Assembly: GCF_037975245.1 (NCBI RefSeq)
Contig: NC_092567.1
Coordinates: 11,692,376-11,756,375, forward strand
Source: Apostichopus japonicus
Taxonomy: Eukaryota > Echinodermata > Holothuroidea > Aspidochirotida > Stichopodidae
Direction of reading: 5' to 3'
DNA: 64,000 nucleotides
A program made the translations under genes and the position numbers. Below the pieces are notes generated by a model. That model was not told the DNA's origin. It did not search any database and saw only the letters and a list, made by a program, of their open reading frames with translations. Below, one piece after another: positions 35,981-46,589 of the stretch (position 1 is the first letter of the stretch; each line of letters begins with the position of its first letter).

Positions 35981-37440
35981 TTAAGTAAGTGAAGTTAAGT
36001 AAAACTTTATTGATCCCAGAGGGAAATTCAGGCACTCGCTCATAAAACAATGGAAATGTTACAAAAATAGATGTGTATATTGTACAATAAGACAGTAAGA
36101 ATAATAAGAAAAAGTCAATATATGAAAGTCAACGTAACAAAACCTCATTGAAAAGCTTAATTGCACAGGGTATGAAAGAATCTCTGTATCTTTGGTTTTG
36201 AGACCCGGAAGTCTCAACCTGCCACTGCCTCTGGACATCTGACTATTATGAAGTAGCTCATAGAGGGGGTGGGTATGGTCCTTCCATGCGGCGTCCAGTT
36301 TGGGCTCGAGAAGGCTGTGCATAAACCGAGTCAATGGAAGGCAAGGGTTCCCCGACTTCTCTCTCCGCTTTCTTAATGATGCTGTTAACACGATCTATTT
36401 CATGTTTGTTACATTCCCACCCCAGCAAAACAAGCAAAAACGTCAAACCCCGCTAATGGTACAATTATAAAACATTTCAAGGATGTCATGACGAACATCA
36501 AAATTCGACATCTTACGGAGGCAGTACAATCTAGAAATCAACTTTTTAACCAATATATCAATATGATCTCCCCATGCCAAGTGATCATTCAGCACTACCC
36601 CAAGATACTTATATGACGTTACACGATCAACTACATTTCCTTTGACAACAACAGGGGGTGGAGGAATAGTATTGTGACGAAAATCAATAATCATTTCTTT
36701 GGTCCTAGCAACATTTAATTGGAGGAAGTTAAGGTCACAGTAGTTCACAAAAGACTGAATTTGACGTAAGTAAGCTTCATCACCATTACCATTGACTAAG
36801 CCAATCATGGCAGTATCGTCAGCAAACTTGATGAGTGAGCACCCTTCTTCTGATGACCTGGCATCGTACGTGTAAAGTGTGAATAGGAACGGCGCTAGAA
36901 CTGTTCCCTGGGGTGCCCCTGTATTTGAAGGAATAACATCGGAGAGACACGAATGGCTGAGTTTCACCAACCGAGTTCTGTTAGTTAAATAGTGTAAAAT
37001 CCAGTGAATAAAACCACGGGGAACGTCCATATTCTTAAGTTTACTGACTAAAATATGTGGTTGGAGAGTGTTGAATGCAGACGAAAAGTCGAAAAATGTC
37101 ACACGGGCAAAATGTCCTCGGCAAGAATGTTCTAAATGAGAATATAGTTTTTGAATGATTAAAAGAATGGCATCTTCACAACTTCGATCTGATTGGTATG
37201 CAAACTGGAAAGGATCTAAAAATGGAGTTACGAATGGTCTAAAGCGTTCTAAAAATATACGTTCACAAACTTTAATTTGCACAGCAGTGAGGGCAACAGG
37301 ACGTTAGTCACTCAAACATGATATTGCACTGGTTTTAGGTACTGGTATGATACATGATTGCTTCCATACGTTATAGGTATAACACGGGTCGTGAAAGATT
37401 GATTGAAAATATACGTTAAAATGTTCGAAAGTTTCAGCTT
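35981..37440 (-). mobile_element. 5'-truncated Rex1-like non-LTR retrotransposon
   Basis: The minus strand encodes the C-terminal part of a reverse transcriptase and ends in a typical 3' tail: TGAATTTCCCTCTGGGATCA then ATAAAG and a short ACTT-type repeat. That tail is characteristic of Rex1/CR1-group elements. Only the last ~1.4 kb remain. The left flank of coding similarity ends near 37415-37440, where a perfect 9-bp inverted repeat (37423-37446) lies. The host site is inside the presumed NLR intron, antisense to that gene. Confidence 0.88.
36090..37415 (-). pseudogene. Reverse transcriptase remnant of the Rex1-like LINE
   Basis: It begins with YNVWKQSCIIPVPK, and then a TAA at about 37303 replaces the Tyr of the DYRPVALT motif. 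An open frame of 279 codons follows with the RT blocks FFDFSSAFNTLQP, GAPQGTVLAPFLFTLYTYD, the catalytic FADDTAMIGLV, LNVARTKEMIIDFR and YKYLGVVLNDHLAW. Past 36443 the frame shifts. The C-terminal Rex1-like pieces (VGEPLPSIDSVY, WKDHTHPLYELL, GLKTKDTEILSYP) lie in two other frames. The element is dead. The long frame has no ATG, and its apparent start is a GTG just after the stop. Confidence 0.88.
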
Positions 37441-38097
37441 TCGAACTGCGCACTACCAATGACAAGTAGCGAAAGCGAAGTTTGCCCCTCCCTGCCCCGA
37501 TCGCCAATAGTGCTCATTACGCTACTGCAAAAAAATTGACGTGAAACTACTTCTTCGCGTTCTCAAAGAAAATCACTGAAGCTACATAAAAGAACTACCA
37601 TACTACAGTGAATTAAAGCGGTAATGACAGAAAACGTAATCGCGCGTAACACGATATTTTTTCAAATATGGATTTGACTGCACTTAATAGAAAACTATAT
37701 CGTCTCTGCTTAAAGCAATCTTATATCGTTCAGTCCGCCTCCATTTTTAGTTCTGATGACGTCATATTGAGTCATATGTAGGTTATGACGTTATAGGTAC
37801 GTCAATATGTATTTTCAATAAGCTACTTTGATTGTTTGGGGTCATGTTTCTAACCTCCCATCATATATGTTGAGGGTATAAAACCAATCGTATATGAGCT
37901 GTTACAGAGCCTCGAATTATCGTTGGCGTCCATTTTTAATTTATGTTAATTGATATCATATTCAGTAGGTACACAACAACAGTATCAAAAAATAAAATCT
38001 CCTGTTGCAGTTAGTTCTAGGTTCACCCCCATTTGTCATGGACTACTACCCTAAACCCCGCCTACATCGGCTGTCAATCAATCCTCGATATTTCCGA
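37441..38097. other. No recognised feature
   Basis: Non-coding DNA with one TGACGTCA at 37757. Confidence 0.4.
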
Positions 38098-38352
38098 GGA
38101 GGGGATTGTCAGAGGGGACCTTGTCCGGAGGGGGAGGGGGGCAATTGTCCTGGGAAATTGTCATGGTTGGGAAAGGCTCGGAGTGGGAACTCTCCGGGGG
38201 GCAATTGTCAGGGTTGGCAATCGTCTTGGCGGGAATTGTTTAGGGGGCAATTGTCAGGATTGGGAATTATCCGGGTGGGAATTGTCTGAGGGGGGATCGT
38301 CCGGAGTAATCGTCAGAGTGGAATTCGTCCAGGGGGAAGTTGTCCGGGAGCC
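38098..38352 (-). repeat. ~14-bp GC-rich minisatellite, GGGGGCAATTGTCC type
   Basis: About 15 degenerate copies of GGGGGCAATTGTC(C). It differs from the 12803-12961 array mainly by CAATT in place of TATTT. Overlapping Gly/Trp-rich open frames are artefacts of the repeat. Confidence 0.85.
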
Positions 38353-39299
38353 GTATCAAGTCTGTATCATATGACGTTTAGATTACCAGAATGAAACTAA
38401 ATGGTGCTGTTAGCTCCAGAATGCTATTTTGTTATCTGTTTTAGAAAAGGCCAATTATTAGGGACAGTATATTTGTATCTCGATTGCCCTTTACAGGTAC
38501 CCTAAAAAGTTCATCCTGACGCATCTAAAATATGTCCCTCTTTTCCCAGTGAGAACACAATTGCATCTTCGTTATCCATCCTTTTAAAACCAGATAATTT
38601 AATACGTAATGGAACTGAATCATCTTATCTTCAATCTAAAACGATATCTATAGTAATATATCGTAATAATGATAACATCAACTGACTATGAAACAATTAT
38701 GCGATACCACTGGGTAAACTTGGTAAGATCTTTGTATTTGTTTGTTGTGTAAACAGTGACTGTGATACAACGGTAGTAAAGTATACGTTACAAATTTAGT
38801 TTGTGGTGCAGGCTAAGTAAATAGCGATAATAATAGGCAAGCAAGTTCCTGATTACGAAAGGTAGGTTAGATGTTAAAATATATGTTCATATTAATATAG
38901 TAAGTTATGATAACGAAAGATAGATACGAAAATAAATATATTCATATTAAGAAGCAAAAAACAAACAACCTTTAAAGAACGAGAAGCCCTGTTATTTGAA
39001 AAGTCCCTTTTTCCCATGTTCTGATATGTTACTTGTGAAACACGTTTTTTTTTTATGGAAATAACTGGTTTATACGACTGAAAATCATCTATTCCTTTAA
39101 TAGTTTATAACGTTTTGACACGTTATTGATCTTAATGTTACTGTAAGCTGAACTTTCAGCAGAGTTTATCACAGTGTCTTCACCAAGCCAATGTTTGTCA
39201 AGTCAAGTTACAAGTGTTTCGCTCAAGTCAAGCGTAAGTGTTGCGGGTCCTGTAAAAAACGTGTTTCAGTGAGCTCTTGTTACAATGCTATGAGTCCAC
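38353..39299. other. No recognised feature
   Basis: Non-coding AT-rich DNA. A short GTCAAGTCAAG repeat lies near 39197-39233. Confidence 0.4.
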
Positions 39300-39660
39300 T
39301 CTTTTCTACAAGAGTAGTCATATACACTGGGCAGCATCTTAACTAATTTTGTGCCATAATTTAGGGCAGGGAAGAAGCAGAGGGGTAGCTAAGGGAGGGG
39401 ATAGGTCCTAAAATAATTGTCTGCCACCCCAGTCATATACACTGGCCAGCAACTGAACTTCAGTGTAAAACAGGTATACTTTTATTCCCTCTCTCAATAC
39501 GCAAATATGACGTTGATACAACATCATAAGATTGACTAATTCTGTACAGAGAATAATCTTGGAACATAAGGGAGGGTAGGGTAGGAGCAGAAGGGTAGCT
39601 ACGGGGGGGGGGGGAAATATGCCCTCAAATATTTGTCTGCCACCCTCTGAAAGGATCTAA
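39300..39660 (+). repeat. Two-copy local duplication with G run
   Basis: The segments CATATACACTGGGCAGCA..GGGTAGCTAAGGG..TTGTCTGCCACCC and CATATACACTGGCCAGCA..GGGTAGCTACGGG..TTGTCTGCCACCC occur in the same order. The second copy has an insertion of about 130 bp and a G13 run. Part of it also resembles 47290-47400. Confidence 0.55.
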
Positions 39661-40610
39661 ACTGTAATGATAGAGGTATACATTATAGTATGAAACATTC
39701 TTGTCTAGGTTTCCCCTTTTCCTGTTTTTTTGTTGGTTTTAGCTGTACCAGGTGCAATATCCGCTCCGACTGTTATTACCAAGTACGCAATTTAATATTT
39801 GAGGGTATTACGATGGCTCAGAAGGAACATAGATCACATCAAGTTATGTAAACAGATGCTTTGTCGAATTTACTCTGCTTACCTCGACTTTAAACTAGTA
39901 TTCCCGAAAAGAAAATCACTTTACATGTTGAAATGTTGTGGTGTTATTTCTGGTGTTTGATTTTTTAATAAAACAATATAGACTGATAGCATATCGCAAA
40001 CTTTCGACGCTTTATCGAAATTGTAACCTTTCTCATGAAGTTTTGACGTTTATCTAGAAATGCCGACACCAAACGTAGACTGAGAATATGAATTTAAGTA
40101 CAATTCGATCATTTAATTACCTCGCATTGTTTGGCTAACAAAGGATCCAGCCGAATGACCCAGTAATGTCTTAAAGCACAATCGTAGATGAGTGGAGCTG
40201 GTGTCCTCGACACTGAAGAATGTCACAAACTGAATATCTTGATCTAACAAGTGAACTAAGGAAGATGTGATAATGCATCCCCACCCCCTTCTTCCATCCA
40301 GCCTCCCCTTCCGACTCACACACCTCCCTTTGACACTCCAGGTAGTCAATCAATGAGTATCACCTTTAATTGTGTTGTTATGTGCTGTGATGTTAAAGAG
40401 CACGTGACATGTCTCCATGCAGTGGATCACGTTTTCATCGTATATCGAGTGAAATCTAGGCTTACTTTGCACTATGGAAATTGGAACAAATATCGCATAT
40501 TGTATGTAAATACTATAACAACATCAAACAAACAGACAAGTCGTTCCAGACCTAAGGGAGGGGCTGTTAGTTAACTTTTGAATAACACACACTGTTTTTT
40601 GAGACATTTG
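39661..40610. other. No gene recognised
   Basis: Non-coding DNA with short accidental open frames only. Confidence 0.4.
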
Positions 40611-40827
40611 GGAGCAAAACAATGTTACTTTTTAAGAAAAAGTCGCCCGGGAAAGAACCATGGGCACGAAAACCAAACTACCGAACGACTGATCCGCTCT
40701 CAACCCCAGTCCCTATGCATCGACTGTGACTGTGTGATCATCGTCGGGTGTGTATCAACATTCCCTTCGAAAGGGAACACATACTACTCATGATCTTAGC
40801 CAAAAGGCCGAGGAGCAAAACACTGTT
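40611..40827 (-). mobile_element. U2 snRNA-headed SINE-like element with candidate target duplication
   Basis: The insert (about 40627-40811) is flanked by direct repeats GGAGCAAAACAATGTT (40611-40626) and GGAGCAAAACACTGTT (40812-40827), 15 of 16 identical. Read on the minus strand it starts with the U2 snRNA 5' end. It then leaves U2 for a body of about 140 nt containing a 7-bp hairpin (40761-40777), and ends near an A-rich/T5 stretch. The size, flanking duplication and RNA head fit a retroposed short element. A divergent snRNA-like gene is the alternative. Confidence 0.6.
40772..40816 (-). ncRNA. U2 snRNA 5'-end-like segment
   Basis: On the minus strand, TCGGCCTTTTGGCTAAGATC (stem-loop I region) is identical to U2 snRNA as I know it. 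The branch-site pairing segment GTAGTAT and then TGTTC follow after a 3-4-base difference. It covers roughly U2 nucleotides 5-45. Downstream stem IIa and the Sm site of U2 are not present. It is therefore a partial U2 copy and not a U2 gene. Confidence 0.8.
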
Positions 40828-41004
40828 TGGTGATAAAATGTACCGAGATACCATACTCATATGTAACGTGGTTTAGATTTCAATTCTAACCAGTACTTTA
40901 CATACGGAGTAGTAGTACAACATCCTTACAGTAGTTTAATAGTGTAAGTATAAGTGAAATGTACTAACAAAACAACAATATCTCACACGTTTAAGTTCAG
41001 CTGG

Positions 41005-41370
41005 AGTCTAATAATGTATTATATTATACATAAAGTATCATTATACAAGTATAAATGAACAACGAAAAATGGTTGGGAATGATAAACAAAGAAAAAGAGG
41101 ATTTCAAGGTTTAAACATTAAACAATATAATCAGCATCTCATGAATAATCATCAACTAGATACATAAACATGAGAGAGTACTAATACGCCATTTTCAGTG
41201 AATTTGGGTTTACATTACCTTTCACGTTAATGTTCTGTATGTAAAGGCGAACATGAATTATGAATGGTTGGATATCGTCATGGACAGAAACGAATTATAC
41301 ACTCTCTGGCCCTAAACACCATCAAAGTTCACTAATATATTGGTCACTCAGCCGCTTGAGGAAGCCTTTA
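41005..41370 (+). repeat. Dispersed repeat of about 370 bp, copy 1
   Basis: It is collinear with 46590-46975 in the same orientation. Landmarks are GGGAATGATAAACAAAGAAA, AATCAGCATCTCATGAATAA, CATAAACATGAGAG, AACATGAATTAT and CTCTGGCCCTA. Copy 2 has a small insertion in its middle. It is non-coding and no termini were recognised. Confidence 0.85.
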
Positions 41371-41567
41371 AAAAAAAGGAAGTCATGTAAAATTTGCTAT
41401 TAATCAGGAAAAAAAATAAAGATTCAACCATAGAAGTACCATATATGTATTACAACACCAAGACAACTATTGAGATCTCTTTATAAATCGATTGATTGCT
41501 TCTGAAGGGAGGTCCATTACACCCTAGCAATCCCTACCTAATACCTATAGACAGGGGAGGAGAGGGC

Positions 41568-41685
41568 GATGTTTCATTCAGAATTTAAAGCCGTTCTTTG
41601 TAGGCTTGTCATTGTAAACTGATGTGAGAAGTCATTTAAGTTTAAGGTTAATCCGATTGTTTTCTTAAACTTCCAGTCAGCATGT
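41568..41685 (+). repeat. 118-bp dispersed repeat, copy 2
   Basis: Same-orientation copy of 35293-35410, of equal length with scattered substitutions. A TGACGTCA lies just downstream at 41715. Confidence 0.8.
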
Positions 41686-42307
41686 TGACCCATTACATAC
41701 AAAGTAGGCCTATATGACGTCATTCGGTCATACCACATGATACAGTTTGTATAGGCAAGCAATACTAACTAAGAAAACCTGTCGTAAACAATTGTCAACA
41801 ATATAAGTACGGTTCATTATTATTATAATATATTAAGTAACGACAGTTAACGATAACCCTTGTGTATGGTATATACTCTACAAACAATGGCAAGCCAAGG
41901 GGGGGGGGGGGGGGGCTGGTCGACCGCCCATCGTCCTTCACGGAATTGTTATGGCGTTCAGCCGGTGAATAATTAGACCACAACTACGGGGTAATCCCTC
42001 TCTCTTTTTCAACCTTAAGAAATATTTATTAACAAAGCCTTGCGCTTAGAACTACTTATATGGATGACATTTATATTCTAAATACGCCTCAAAATGCACC
42101 AATTGACTTCTAAACTTTTATTGGGGGTGGGGGTGGACCCTAGACCCGCTACGTGATAGTCGGCTTAAATGACCACGGGGCATCATCCTCTCATTTATGA
42201 AATCTTTGGTTCGCCTCTAGTCCTTCTGCCAAGGTTCAGGTTCCTAACTAAATCCACCCATGGGCAAGTTTGAATGTGTCCTCCACTTCTGAAATCCTGC
42301 GCACGCA
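41686..42307. other. Non-coding, with a long G run
   Basis: It holds a G run of about 17 bases near 41899-41915 and a GGGGGTGGGGGTGG stretch near 42122. No gene is seen. Confidence 0.4.
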
Positions 42308-42977
42308 CCTGTCTACATAGGCGTACGAGGCGGGAGGCAGGGGGGGGGGGCAGACTGCCCCCAAATTTCCAGAGGACAAGAAATTCGGGCAAAAGTCCTG
42401 AAAAATTCGGGCAGCCTAAGAGGAGAAAAAAATATATATATATAAATATGCAGTAACTTACCCGATTTTTTTTCAAATTTTTGCCCAACAATTCCGTGGA
42501 GAGCGTTTTGTGTTATTTGTTTTGTGACATTAATATTAATATAGGCCTAATGATTTTCTTCATTTAGCATCATGATGCCCGAATATTTCCGTGTAACACC
42601 ACCGTAAGCGCAGCTCATCAGGGCTACCAAGCTTTTTGCAATATCGCCCAAAATTATTAACAGGAGAAATAAACTGTCCTATTTTTCCCCTTCAAAGTGA
42701 TGTTACCATTTTTTCTTCTTCTAAATTTACCAAATTTTTGGGGAAGTGTAAATTTCTGAAACGTGAGATTATAAAATAAAGAATGTTTAGATGCAACTTG
42801 CAAGGCCCCAGAAGTGCCATTTCCCGCAATCTGAGAGGCATTTCTTGCCAAAAAATTTCTTATACGCTACGCGCCAATCGATGGTGGCGCTCCGCTTAGA
42901 TAGTGTCACGGGAACTTTCGGGCACAAAAGTTTCTGCCCCCCAAAATGAAATGGTTCCGTACGCCTATGCCTGTCTA
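42308..42977. mobile_element. hAT-type MITE with perfect 8-bp target duplication
   Basis: The 654-bp element at 42316-42969 begins CATAGGCGTACGAGG and ends in the reverse complement of CATAGGCGTACGGAA, a perfect 12-bp terminal inverted repeat. It is flanked on both sides by CCTGTCTA (42308-42315 and 42970-42977), the 8-bp target duplication typical of hAT transposons. Subterminal G and C runs are present at both ends. It encodes no transposase, so it would have been moved in trans. The part 42787-42900 is shared with the element at 9581-10316. Confidence 0.88.
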
Positions 42978-43162
42978 TGGCCCCTGCAAAGGGCTGTAGT
43001 ACATGACTATCGGGACATACAATGTAGTGTCTGTGTTGCTCCATATCTTGCAAGGAACTGTCACGGAATGAAGAGAAAGGGAGCTGTCACTGAGTTCTTT
43101 GCAGTAACTTGATCTGTCATAATATATAATGAGTGTAAATCATAATTGTAATTAATTAATCA

Positions 43163-43512
43163 TAATTAGGGAGCTCTTACATATAGAGCTTCTTGCTATA
43201 AGTAGGGAGCTGTTACATATAGAGCTCCCTGCTATAATTAGGAAGCTGTCACTGAGAAGAGAGTCCCTGCAATAATTAGGAAGCTGTCACTGAGAAGAGC
43301 TCCCTGCTATAATTAGGGAGCTTACTTTGAGAGAGCTCCCTGGTATAATTAGGGAGCTGTTACATATAGAGCTCCCTGCTATAATTAGGGAGCTGTCAAT
43401 GAGATGTCTCCCTGCTATAATTAGGCAGCTGGTACATAGAGAGCTCAGCACTGTAATTGGACAGCTGTCTTCGAGGGAGCACCTATTATAATTAGGGAGC
43501 CTCCTTGTTATT
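43163..43512 (+). repeat. 36-bp minisatellite of hairpin-forming units
   Basis: About ten copies of ATTAGGGAGCTGTTACATAT plus AGAGCTCCCTGCTATA. Within each unit GGGAGCT and AGCTCCC are inverted, so every unit can fold on its own. Unit length varies by a few bases. Confidence 0.88.
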
Positions 43513-44409
43513 ACATAGAGTTTTCGTGTTTGCATACGTATATGCATACAGGATCAAAGTATCAACAGATAACTATATCAGTGATATAGTAAACTGTTTG
43601 TTTGTTATGTAAATATCGAGTGGCGGAAGGCTAAATAAATAACGCGAGTAGCGTGATAAATATTCCGATTTTGATCGCCGTTATAAGTAAACATTACACG
43701 ATGATTGCATATCTGTTTGCATTGACTCAAGTGTGTTCTAACACTGCAGGTACACAGTGACTTAGAACAGAACAAAATGAACGAATGCTACAACATTCCA
43801 AGTACGATACTTCCTCAGCGCTAATTACTTGGGCCTCAAATCTACAAGTCCTTCACTTTCTTTGAAATGCGTATAAAATAGAGATGGGAGACGTTGGGGG
43901 AGCATGGGTGTGAAAAGGTGAGAGATAGTAACACTCATCTGGGCATTTCTTCGTATGCAAGCTTCATTTTCATCACGAGACTATATTCTCCCTGTTCGCG
44001 AGTCAGGAGAGTAATTCAAATAAATCGAGGTAGATAAAGCAAGATAAAGGTGCTTATTTATACATTGCGTACCTCTGTGTCGGGTTCCGACCAAGTCATG
44101 AAATATCATTACACAAAAAACCTCAATCGTGTCTCCGCTCTTAATTATATTAATGTATTGCTTTATTCTCCCATTTGCAAATCCTCCAACGTCTTGTCTA
44201 ATTTCAACATTCATGGTGGACAAATTAATTTAAATTCCCCCCCCCCACCCCTAACGCTACTAACCGATACAGGATGGTATCACTGGACTGTTAGGATAAT
44301 ACTGCTAACAATTTCTTTGTTTGTTTTAAGATGTGATAGACTCGAGTTTTGCGAACATATTGTTTCACTAATCAGTTATTACTACAAATTAACAGTAGAC
44401 AGTGATTAG
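43513..44409. other. No recognised feature
   Basis: Non-coding DNA. A C-rich run lies near 44239. Overlapping small frames are not coding-like. Confidence 0.4.
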
Positions 44410-44640
44410 TTCACCAGTATATAGGCGTAGGAGATAAAGCTACAAACACAACCAACTGCTTTAAGCTAAAATCGATCATGCTCTGATCAGGAGCGCCAAT
44501 CCGAATTGGGTGGGTGGGGGGCATAAATGAGGGAACATAAATAAAACCGAAGAAGTCGGCGAGCGACTTAGCGGGTGGGGTCCAAGGGCTAACCCCCGCC
44601 AGGGGTCCAGGGGTTGGACTATACAAATCTTCAGGTTATT
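44410..44640. repeat. Probable DNA-transposon fragment
   Basis: It starts with ATAGGCGTAGG, close to the hAT MITE terminus CATAGGCGTACG. It contains GGGTGGGGTCCAAGGGCTAA and GGGGTCCAGGGGTTG, sequences of the kind that recur near hAT-type ends in marine animals. No right terminus or target duplication was found. Confidence 0.35.
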
Positions 44641-45188
44641 TCTGTTTGGTGCTTGAATTGATATGTCATTCATAAATATAATTAATAAAAAAAGTCACAT
44701 TTGACAAGAAAAGACTTGAATTAAGAAAGACTTATCTATTGCACATCCTGGTGTAACTAATGGCCTCAATCATAATTATTCAAATTGAAACTTAAACCCA
44801 AATGGAAACATCTAAACTTTGCACACAAGAATATCTTGTTATCCAGACATCTACAACATGCAAACATATGGTTTTATAAGTACATTTGAAAAGCACTATT
44901 TGGTATCTTGGCACATTCACTTCATCGGAAGCAACAAATCAATAAAATAAAGATATATTTAGGGGCCGTAGCCTGGGTAGAATTCCTAGCGGCAGTTAAG
45001 GAACATAGAGAAACAATTTATCGTCCAAATATTACATAGCGATGCATTGATGTGCAGATATACCAGGCGCTTTTTCATGAAATTGTATTGGGTTGGTCAT
45101 TTCCAGAAAAAGGACCGTTATGACACTATCTGAGCGGACCACCAACATCGGTTGGCGCATAGCGTACCAATATAAGTTCTGGCATATT
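44641..45188. other. No recognised feature
   Basis: Non-coding DNA before the C-rich tract. Its last part (45100-45170) contains GACACTATCTGAGCGGACCA and TTGGCGCATAGCGTACC. These resemble minus-oriented internal hAT MITE sequence (compare 42860-42910), so a fragment may be present. Confidence 0.35.
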
Positions 45189-46575
45189 TATTTACAACTC
45201 ACAAACCCCCTCCATCTCCACAACCCCCTCCATCTCCCTCAAACGCATCCATCTCCCCACCTCCCCATCTTCCTGACGCCCTCTATATCTTCTACCCCTT
45301 CCATATCCCCAATCCTCTCCAAATCCCCAACCTGCTCCATCTCCCTCAAACGCCTCCCCTCCATCTGCCTCAAACGCCCCCATCTTCCCCACCCTCTCCA
45401 CCCCTCCATCCCCAAACGCCTCCAACTCCCTTACCCCCTCCATTTCCCCAACCCTTCCATCTCCCCAACCCCTTCCATCTCCTCAACCATATTCCATCTC
45501 CCCTCCATCTCCCCAACCTCATCTCTCTCCCTCAAACCCCTCCATCCCCACGCCTCTTAATCTCCCAAACCCCCTTCATCTCCCCAACCCCCTCCATTTC
45601 CCCAACCCCATCCATCTCCCTCAAACCCCACCACTCTCCATCTCCCATTCCTTCCATTTTCCCTACCACCCCCAATTTCCCTCAAACGCCTCCATCTCCC
45701 CACCCTTTCCATCTCCCCAACCTCTCCATCTCCCTCAAACCCCTCCATTCCCACCACTCTCCATCTCCCATTCCTTCCATTCTCCCAACAACCTCCATGT
45801 CCCTCAAATCTTTCCATCTCCCCAACCCTCTTCATCTCCCCAACCCCATCAATGTCTCTCAAACGCCTCCATCTCACCCACCATCCCCACCTACCCCCTC
45901 AATCTCCCCAACCACCATCTCCCTAACCCCCTTCCTCACCCAAATCCCCTTCATATCCCCAATCCTCTCTATATCCCCAACCCCCTCCATCTCCCGAACC
46001 CCCTGCATTTCTTCAACCTTCAACATCTCCCTCAAACGCCCGAGCTTCTCCATGCCCCACCCCCTATATCTCCCCACCCCCTCCATCGCCCCACCTCTCC
46101 AACCTCATCTATCTCCCAAAAATCCCTCCATCCCCACCCATCTCCATCTTCCAAACCTCCTCCATCGCCCCAGCCCCCTCCATTTCCCCAATCGCCTCCA
46201 TCTCCCTCAAACGCCTTTATCTCCCCACCCTTTCCATCTCCCCAACCCCTTCATATCCACAACCACCTACATCTCCCAAACCCCATCCATCTTCCTAAAG
46301 CCCCTCCATCCCCACCCCTCTCTGATTTTCCAAACCCCCTCCATTTCCCCAACAACCTCAATCTCCCTCAAACCCCTCCATCTCCCCAACCCCCTCCATT
46401 TCCCTCAAACCCCTCCACCCCCCCCCTTCACCTACCCTCTCCATCTCCGAAACCCCCTCCATTCCCCAACCCCCATCTCCCCTAAGCCCCTCCATCCCCA
46501 CCCCTCCATCCCCCCACCCATTCCATCTCCCCATCCCCTCCATCTCCCTCAAACCCCTCCATCTATCCCACTTTC
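45189..46575 (+). repeat. 1.4-kb C-rich minisatellite (CCATCTCCCCAACCCCCT type)
   Basis: About 75 degenerate units of 17-19 bp built from CCATCTCCC, CAACCCCCT and TCAAACGCCT. The plus strand is nearly free of G, so purines and pyrimidines are strongly strand-biased. It gives long Pro/Ser-rich open frames on the plus strand and Gly/Glu-rich frames on the minus strand. These I judge to be artefacts, because several phases are open at once. Confidence 0.93.
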
Positions 46576-46589
46576 TCCACTCCTCTTAC

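Noticed and set aside
36443-37282. Reading the 279-codon RT frame as an intact gene starting at its first codon
   Set aside because: The apparent start is GTG right after a stop inside a conserved RT motif. The C-terminal part is frameshifted.
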